A stretch of 64,000 nt of DNA. Source: Bombardia bombarda (Eukaryota > Ascomycota > Sordariomycetes > Sordariales > Lasiosphaeriaceae). Location of the stretch: the NCBI GenBank assembly GCA_030512295.1, contig JAULSR010000002.1, positions 1,302,001 to 1,366,000 on the forward strand, in the 5' to 3' direction. The first letter of the stretch is position 1. Each line of letters starts with the position of its first letter. Shown in pieces: positions 57,316 to 64,000 of the stretch. The notes under the pieces were generated by a model. That model did not search any database. It worked only from the letters and a program-made list of their open reading frames with translations, and was not told where the DNA came from. The position numbers and the translations under genes are program-made.

Positions 57316-58086
57316 ATGAAGAAGTCCCCAGCAAACCTCTCAAGCCGTCCGGCAATCCTCGTCTGCCTCGTCGCCGTCCTCCTCTGGGTTGTCTCCGTCT
57401 CCGCCGCCTCCATCAACACCACCCGTCACCACTCCACCGCCCCTGCCCTCCTCCCCGAGAGCACAACCGCCTCCGACACAATCGAGCATGAAGACCAGGA
57501 ACACCAAATCATCCAAGAGCTTCAAATCGAACTCGAGCTCCAGATCGAGCACATCCTCGAACACCACCTCACCGCCGCCAACACCTCCTCCACCTCCTCC
57601 ACCGCCCAAAAGCTCAAAGAAGCCTACGCCGCCCGCGAGGCCACCCTGCAGGCCAGCCACGCAGCCGCGCTTGTCGCGCTCGAGGCAGCCCAGGCCAAGG
57701 AGCGCAAGGAGCAGCGCGAGCGGCACGCAGCGCAGGTAGCCGACCTCGTCGGCGCCGACTACAAGAAGGGCCATTTCACCGAGGAGCAGCGCGCGCAGCT
57801 GCAGGTCCTCGGCGCGACTCAGCACACTGAGAGCTACCTGACCCGGCAGGCGCAGTGGGAGAAGCGCAAAAAGCTGGTCAGCGGGCACGAGCAAGAGATC
57901 AAGAAGCTGCAGGTCGAGTTTAGCAAGGCGTCGTTGATGTATCAGCTCGGGGTGTTGAAGGGGCAGAAGGAGGAGACGAGGAAGAGGGGAGAGGTGAAGG
58001 CGGCGGTAGCGGTGAGGGGAGTGAAGGTGCCTAAGCTGGCGCCGGTGAGGTTTCCGGGATCGAAGAACTCGACAGCTATTCCGTGA
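57316..58086 (+). CDS. Secreted or membrane-anchored coiled-coil protein, unknown function
   Basis: A single-exon frame of 256 residues starts at ATG 57316 in the context ACACAATGAAG; the frame is open further upstream, but this is the first ATG with good context. Residues 1-31 (basic MKKSPANLSSRP, then AILVCLVAVLLWVVSVSA) form a signal peptide or anchor. After a Ser/Thr-rich linker come QIIQELQIELELQIEHILEH (residues about 64-85), and then a long Ala/Glu/Lys/Gln-rich helix (about 100-145) and a second one (about 185-230), all predicted coiled coil by heptad pattern. There are no cysteines after the signal region. Codon use is strongly GC-ending, unlike the flanks. I do not recognise a family. 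Confidence 0.65.
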   Translation: MKKSPANLSSRPAILVCLVAVLLWVVSVSAASINTTRHHSTAPALLPESTTASDTIEHEDQEHQIIQELQIELELQIEHILEHHLTAANTSSTSSTAQKLKEAYAAREATLQASHAAALVALEAAQAKERKEQRERHAAQVADLVGADYKKGHFTEEQRAQLQVLGATQHTESYLTRQAQWEKRKKLVSGHEQEIKKLQVEFSKASLMYQLGVLKGQKEETRKRGEVKAAVAVRGVKVPKLAPVRFPGSKNSTAIP

Positions 58087-59214
58087 GGGGAGGGCGATGG
58101 TTTGTGGTGTGGTTGGGGTTGGGGATGACATTACAAAGGTCATTTGGCTGTTGAGGTACGGTGAATGCTGAATTACCTGTCTACACTCCCTTCAGTTGCT
58201 TATATTGGATGCACAATACTATCACATGTTGTTTTTACAAATTACTGTCTCTGATTGAATGGATTGTTTCGTGTGAACATCTCGAGACTCTCAAGTATGT
58301 TATTAACATGATACTACTACTGCACCATTGGTACAGTCTTGGAACGATTTATACTTACAGCTAGCCATCAAAGAGTGATTCTCGGGTCCACCGTTGGAAT
58401 GTAAATATAAAACATTTTCAGGGGTAAACCGCCAAGTCAACAAACCCCCTAGTCACCAGCCATGGTAACATCTTGTACACCGCCATGGTAACTGCAGTGA
58501 CGCACTGTTTCACTTATATTCAGTTGAAAACCCTTCCACGAGGGATGAATACACAATAGGTTTATCTGAATCACAATTCGTTTCACGATCTCCATCTCTT
58601 TGACCACACCGAAGGCCGCGAAAGCTGCAAACAATGACGGAACCAAAACCCCAGTGCCCCTAAGTGCATCACCTCATGTCTCGCAGTAGCTATTTCCGAG
58701 GCGCTTTCACAGAAAGAGAACAGATGTCTGGAATGCAGCGGACCTTGATCTTGCATTGTTCAACCTGCAGCGACCCGGCGCATCATCCTGTGACTTGTGC
58801 GCGAAGAAGGATTCCTGAAGAATGTCTGGTTCCTGACAACAGGCAAGATATTCTCGATGTATTGGACAGGCCACATTGAACGTGTGCCAGCTGTTGCCAT
58901 CGGAGACTGCTATATTAAAAGTATAGTAGCCAACGTAACATGTAACTCCAGCCGCCTTCATGCCTTGGCCGGCAGCAGTATGAACCACGACCACGACCAC
59001 CACAGCCACAACAGCAACAGCAACGAGCAAAACCACAGCTAGCCGCTGCGATGTGTTTCTCCGTCTGGCGTCAGCGTCAGCGTCCTCCCGTCTGCAGTGA
59101 CAGCTCACAGTCAAGTTCAACAGTATCCTATCCCCAACCACCCCCGTCCATCCCTCCTCTTTCTTCCATGTGGGTATACGCCTTGTGTACATACATACAC
59201 GAGGAATACACACA

Positions 59215-59215
<1 letters not shown>

Positions 59216-59251
<36 letters not shown>
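59216..59251. repeat. (CA)n microsatellite
   Basis: About 18 uninterrupted CA units. Confidence 0.95.
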
Positions 59252-59253
<2 letters not shown>

Positions 59254-60290
59254 ACGGAAGCTACAGATCTTACTAAACAAGCTCCCCATCCTTCATCCAC
59301 AAAAGACAAGAGCTGACCTACCAGGCAAATCCCATGACTGCTGAAGAACCCTTTGGACGAGAGACAGGCAGACCATAGCGTATATGGCTGTTCCAGCGCC
59401 ACCAGAATAACGGCTTCGTCACACACATGACGAAAGAACGATGTGTGTGAAGGTGAAGAACAAAATTTTCATTTCCCAGACGTCTAAGACAATGTCTCTC
59501 TTTCTATCCTGGTCCAGTTCTCAACCCTCAAGGTCTCACAATATTGCAAAGATATAGTGGGGAGAGACTCTTCGATAACAAAGCATCTCTCCCTCATCAT
59601 GAATCGACGGGAAAGTTTAGAGAAAGAGAGGGAAAGAGTAGAAAGAAGGAAAAAAAAGGGGCCAGTAAAGTCGTGGTCCCGAGGCGGCCGAGAACGTGCG
59701 ACGACAACAATAACAATATCCTCCTCCCTCGCATAAGGCAGCGTAACATCGCACAGAGTAAAAGCACAATAATCAGCTGAGATGTTGCTGTAGTGTCCGA
59801 AATACAGACCTGCTATATATTGTCCATTATCGTCATCATAATATCACTAGGTGTAAACATCTACACACACGCACTCAGTGAGAGGGGAGAGACACGCACA
59901 ATACACATCACGAGGGGACGTCATCAAAAGCTGTCGTCACCTCTAGAGAATCAATCACTAGTGACTCATTTTATAGTCTTGCCTCAACCAGCGCACACAC
60001 GCATTCATTCTGCACCTGGCCGTCTTGGGCATCAACACTGAACAACAAAGTATCCAACTGAGGGAGCGTTTGGCTGGCTGTGGATATCGAGATGGTCGAG
60101 GCATGGCCAATATCAATATCGGCTGCATACAGTACAGCTCAGCCACAGCTCAATAACTATCGTGCTCTTTCGTGCTGCAATATAATAGTACTTAACAAAC
60201 AGTGTGTAAGATGTGAGACAACAACAAAGTGTACGATGTTAACTACCGTTCATGTTTATTACAGCTGAATCCCCCACCCAATTACCGAGA

Positions 60291-60325
60291 GAAACGCAAC
60301 AGCAGAAACGCAACAGCAGAAACGC
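60291..60325. repeat. 14-bp tandem repeat
   Basis: GAAACGCAACAGCA occurs two and a half times in a row. Confidence 0.85.
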
Positions 60326-61380
60326 CTCTCCTGTCAGACACAAACATGAGCAAGTTTTTGTCACATCAAAAAACGCACAGAGCAAGAAAACCTACATGAC
60401 GACAATGTATCACATCACAGTCGGAGTCTGGACTGGGCTGCGAATACCTCGACTATCTGTAGGCAGGTAGGTCAAAGCTGAAAAAGCAAACCAAGTAACA
60501 GAACATATGGATATGGATGTCCCTATAATGGACATCGGCATACCCGACTGGGAATAGAATAAATAGTGTAGATAAGATAGATAGATAGACAATTAGATAA
60601 CCAAGAAATAATCGGACGTATCAGAATGCAATGACAAGCGAGCGAGGAGGACAACGAGTTTCCCCACGGACAAAAAAGCAAAAAAAAAGTTTGCCCCTAA
60701 AAAAAAGATACAATAATAAAACCGAAGAACCGAACTACCGAGCGGCCGACAGACCGACGATTCGTAATCGTGGCCGCTTGTCTTGCTTGTCTCATGCAAA
60801 ATGTACCTGCTCTTCAGTTTCTCAATGATCTCTAAGCAGCATAGGGAGAAAAAAGGACATTGCATGATGAAACTAAAATACACTTCTTTTCCACCCACCA
60901 CTGCACGTTCGTTTCGTTCAAACCCGCCATCACACTGTGCATGTGCGTGTGTGTGCGTGTGTGTGCGTGTGTGTGTCTTGTTCCATTCAAAGGATCATTT
61001 CGACAAACTTGGAAGTGTGGTACGGTCCAAACGCGTCCACTCACTCACCACCCCCTTGCCCTCAGTGCCCAAACCACCTTGTCCCCTGTCAATATGTCGC
61101 CGGGATGGTGACCCGGAAGCAAGAGGGTGGCCAAGTGCAGGGGACTAACTCTGCTTGTGCAGCAAGCAAGCAAGCCAAGCAAAAGCAAAGCAGCACACAG
61201 GCACTGACTTTTTGTTCCATTTCCCTTGGTCCAAAAAACCCCCCGTGCACACAATGGGATAGAGCCATGGACAAGGGGGCTCACCTCTGCCCCCCGCTCG
61301 TTCACCCGCTCGTCCAACCGGGCCTGCCCGTGAGGCTGGATACACTATTTGACAGACAGACCGACCGGCCTTCGGGGGTC

Positions 61381-61398
61381 GGGGGGGGGGGGGGGGGG
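61381..61398. repeat. G18 homopolymer
   Basis: Eighteen consecutive G, preceded by TCGGGGGTC and followed by TGGGTGG; the cluster could form a G-quadruplex. Confidence 0.9.
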
Positions 61399-61550
61399 TG
61401 GGTGGTGAATGAGCAAGGGTAGGTTAGGTGAATGGGATGAAAAGGAATGAACGACTCAGCCATCTCTTCGGTGTCTCGAACTGTGAAATCCTTTTGCGGA
61501 CTCTGCAGATAGCATAGCAAGCTTTCTTGACCGCCTCCGGAAACCGGAAC

Positions 61551-61581
61551 GCTGCTGGCTGCTGGCTGCTGGCTGCTGGCT
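61551..61581. repeat. 7-bp tandem repeat (GCTGGCT-type)
   Basis: About four copies of TGCTGGC, followed by a degenerate TGATTGATTGCT repeat. Confidence 0.85.
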
Positions 61582-62198
61582 GATTGATTGCTTGAATGAT
61601 TGATTGCTTGTTTGCCAACCAGCCAGCCAGTCAGCGCAACTGAAGACCGCCTCCCGCCTCCTGCCGCCGCCGCCCAATCTTGGACAGCAGCATTCGTTCT
61701 CATGAAACAGGGGGTAATTGAGAAGGAATATTGTACAAACCACAAACCTACCTACGTAGCTCGGTCCCCTTCGGCCGACCAGCACCGCGAACACCGCGCG
61801 AACAGCGAAAGACAAAAGAGCCAAACCACAAGAAAATAAAAGGTGCTGACATACCTGGATAGGCTATGTATGTGATAGGATTCCGTACTAATTAGTATCG
61901 TGTATCCGTAATAGGTGTGCTGCTCGTGCGTCAGTGTGAATGAGAAACAATTCCTCTTTGAAAACCCCCCCCAAAAACGCGGGATTTATCCGGAATCACC
62001 GCGTCGTTTTTTTCTCGTTTCCGTACTATGTATTGTGTACGAGATATCCCACGGATCGCTCCCTCATTCACACACAGACCAGCAACCGAACCAGGCTCAG
62101 GAGGAAAATCCCAATGTAGCAAAGGCTTGGGTAGATCTGCATCTTCCTGCTGCCTGTGTACATGCCTTGCGTGCCTTATGCGGTCCCGTATTGGTGAA

Positions 62199-62220
62199 CC
62201 CCCCCCCCCCCCCCCCCCCC
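62199..62220. repeat. C22 homopolymer
   Basis: Twenty-two consecutive C. Its true length in the genome is uncertain because such runs are hard to sequence. Confidence 0.85.
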
Positions 62221-64000
62221 TTTGAGTGGTGTTTGCGAACTGTCACCGTCATGTCATGATAGTTTCCGCCCCCGAGTTCGTGCTTCTTCGTTCGTCATGT
62301 CCGTTTGTGGTCAGTGGTCACAAACATCAGAGCCCACCATCCTGGAAATGAAAGGCCGCCGCCTCAAACATCGCATCATCTCCCTATTCGTTCTTCTTGA
62401 CAGAGGGAAGGCGCCAACTAAAACCATACGTAAGCACATCTTGTGCCTATCACGAAAGTTGGACGTGACGAAGACGTTTCATAGCTTCTTAGAGCAGGGT
62501 CCTCCTTTCTGTAAAAGCGCATCCGCTAAGTCATTTTCTCTTGGAAAGGGATAGTTGGTGAGTCAGGTCGGCTGATGTTTCCTCCCTCAGCCATCTACCG
62601 CGCTTGCGCACATTGGAGGGCTTCTGCCGAGTGTCATGAGAGAAAGGAGAGCGCGGTGGAGAGGGCGCATGGCTACTGGCCAGAAGCTGCTGGCGACGTG
62701 TTGGTTGCTCTCACTGGGGTTAGCTCGCGCGAAGCCTAGCTCAGGTTCCTAGCCTTTCCCTAGCTTCACCCTGGCTTCCGGCAAGCGACAAGCGACAAGC
62801 GACCAAATAATGACAGGTGTGGGATGTGACCGGCCGAATGCAAGTTGCTGCAAGACTGATGCGGGCCACACACCTCCTGCCTACCGTTGACCTTGCCGCA
62901 TGTATGTATCTATGTACCTCTCTCTCGCTTGTTTGTGACATGACGATGAACAGACGGAGCTTCAAGGGCCTCTATGGCTTGCGCGGCTCGGTGAAAATTT
63001 TAAATATTGCGTGTTTGCGGGAGACATATATCAGCGGCCGCTCTGATGGGTGCCGTGTAACTAGTTATACACATGCACAGTAGCAATGTGGACGTAGTAT
63101 ATGCCCAAGGTACTTCGTAGAGGAGGCGAGTTTGTACTGTGGTAGAAGGCATTTACTTTGCCGCATAATGCTCGTTGTTATTACATGGGTCGTTGCAGGA
63201 AACTTCATCGGAGCTTTCTGGACAAAGTTTAGCCTAGCGCTCTGACATCCAAGACCGGTTTGACGTTGAGCGGGAGAAGCTTCCGGAAGTCAAGGCACGT
63301 CTGGCGCGGCTACTTGATATCCTATGCATCATCCATCGTTAACAAGGGTCACTGCCTCTGCAGCTGCTAGAATGAGACCATGACCTGCGAGGACTTGATT
63401 TCGCGATTCTTGAGAGGGCGGAGATGCGCCGGGATAATTGAAGGGGCATGCCACTTGTCCCAGAGATCGTAGGTCTAATTGAACCCGGTGTGACAGGGGC
63501 GAACAGCGTACATATGGTACGTATACATAATACTGTAAGTTTTGACGGAAGTAGGACGCCCACATCCCATGGTCGCCATGCCATGCCAAAGTGGTGTGCC
63601 CAGTCCTCAATGTCCAATCCTGATGCTCGAATGCAATGGCTAAGGGGGAGGGTCTCAGCTTTCGATTGACCGATGCTTCTTTTGGGCGGCATGGGAGTTG
63701 ACTAGGGTAAAACTCATTGGGCGAGTCGCGAGAGAATCCGGTGCCGATGTGCAGGTCGACAACGACCAACAGACAGAACAGACGGTATCCGTAATCTGCT
63801 TGTTCTGATGGACACTGTTCCAATGCATGATGTTAGTTGCCCCCGCGGGCACCTCGTACTAAACAGATCACTAAGCTAGCACAACGCTAGACCTCCTGAA
63901 GACTTTAAGACTCCATGCCAGAGGATTCAAAAAATCATGCATGTGCTGACGAGTTGATGCCACCCTGTAAGATTGTACCGACGGACAAATCTCTGCGGCA

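Larger units (their letters stand above)
58087..64000. other. Gene-poor, microsatellite-rich region to window end, 5.9 kb
   Basis: No reading frame shows a recognised motif or convincing coding bias, and no tRNA or 5S rRNA is seen. The stretch contains a (CA)n repeat, a (GT)n-like repeat near 60942-60978, TAGA repeats near 60577-60590, a 14-mer repeat at about 60291-60325, a TGCTGGC repeat, G18 and C22. Confidence 0.5.

Noticed and set aside
60291..60325. Short direct repeats that could suggest a CRISPR-like array
   Set aside because: Head-to-tail repeats without unique spacers in a eukaryotic genome; ordinary tandem repeat.

Overview
The window is nuclear DNA of a filamentous ascomycete, most likely a Sordariomycete. 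Genes are intron-containing with short GT-AG introns (about 50-300 nt). There are tRNAs with canonical fungal introns and no operons. A HEX1 Woronin-body gene is present, which is a marker of Pezizomycotina. Base composition is moderate, genes are GC-rich at third positions, and intergenic DNA is full of microsatellites and homopolymers. Functional names come from motifs and remembered family sequences; no database search was possible.

Layout. 0-5.7 kb: 3' end of a TRAPP subunit (Trs23/TRAPPC4), convergent proteasome subunit Rpn10, divergent mitochondrial HAD-like hydrolase (HDHD5/YKR070W type), and an intron-containing tRNA-Pro(AGG). 5.7-10.5 kb: Mediator subunit Med12/Srb8 on the minus strand, with a reading-frame break. 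10.5-17.2 kb: a gene-poor stretch with a degenerate tRNA-like element, then the four-exon ER protein Asterix (UPF0139), a 55-residue secreted peptide gene and an intron-containing tRNA-Leu(AAG). 17.7-25 kb: a GPI-type aspartic protease, a vacuolar PQ-loop transporter and an APH-fold kinase-like protein. 26-29.3 kb: a conserved fungal protein of unknown function and a secreted S1/P1 nuclease (frame-broken). 33.4-35 kb: a secreted protein with Asn/Ala/Gly repeats. 37-40.4 kb: Rqc2 (NEMF), the CAT-tailing factor of ribosome quality control. 43.9-45.7 kb: HEX1 with an extraordinary AUG-free, in-frame upstream extension. 47-48.7 kb: bleomycin hydrolase. 52.8-56.2 kb: a very charged protein with a conserved C-terminal domain and tandem repeats. 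57.3-58.1 kb: a secreted coiled-coil protein. 58.1-64 kb: no gene seen.

How the genes relate. This is not a gene cluster. It mixes housekeeping genes (protein traffic, proteasome, Mediator, ER insertion, ribosome rescue, peptide breakdown) with several secreted or surface products (aspartic protease, S1 nuclease, Asn-rich protein, coiled-coil protein, small peptide). Protein quality control recurs (Rpn10, Rqc2, Asterix, bleomycin hydrolase), but the genes are far apart and there is no evidence of linkage.

The most unusual signal is upstream of HEX1. About 750 nt of spliced leader contains no ATG on the sense strand, yet stays open in the HEX1 frame and encodes four imperfect copies of a YKES/TTVD-type repeat. 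Two genes (Med12 and S1 nuclease) have frame breaks located exactly in C/G homopolymers. Both would be repaired by one extra base, so consensus errors are the first explanation to test.
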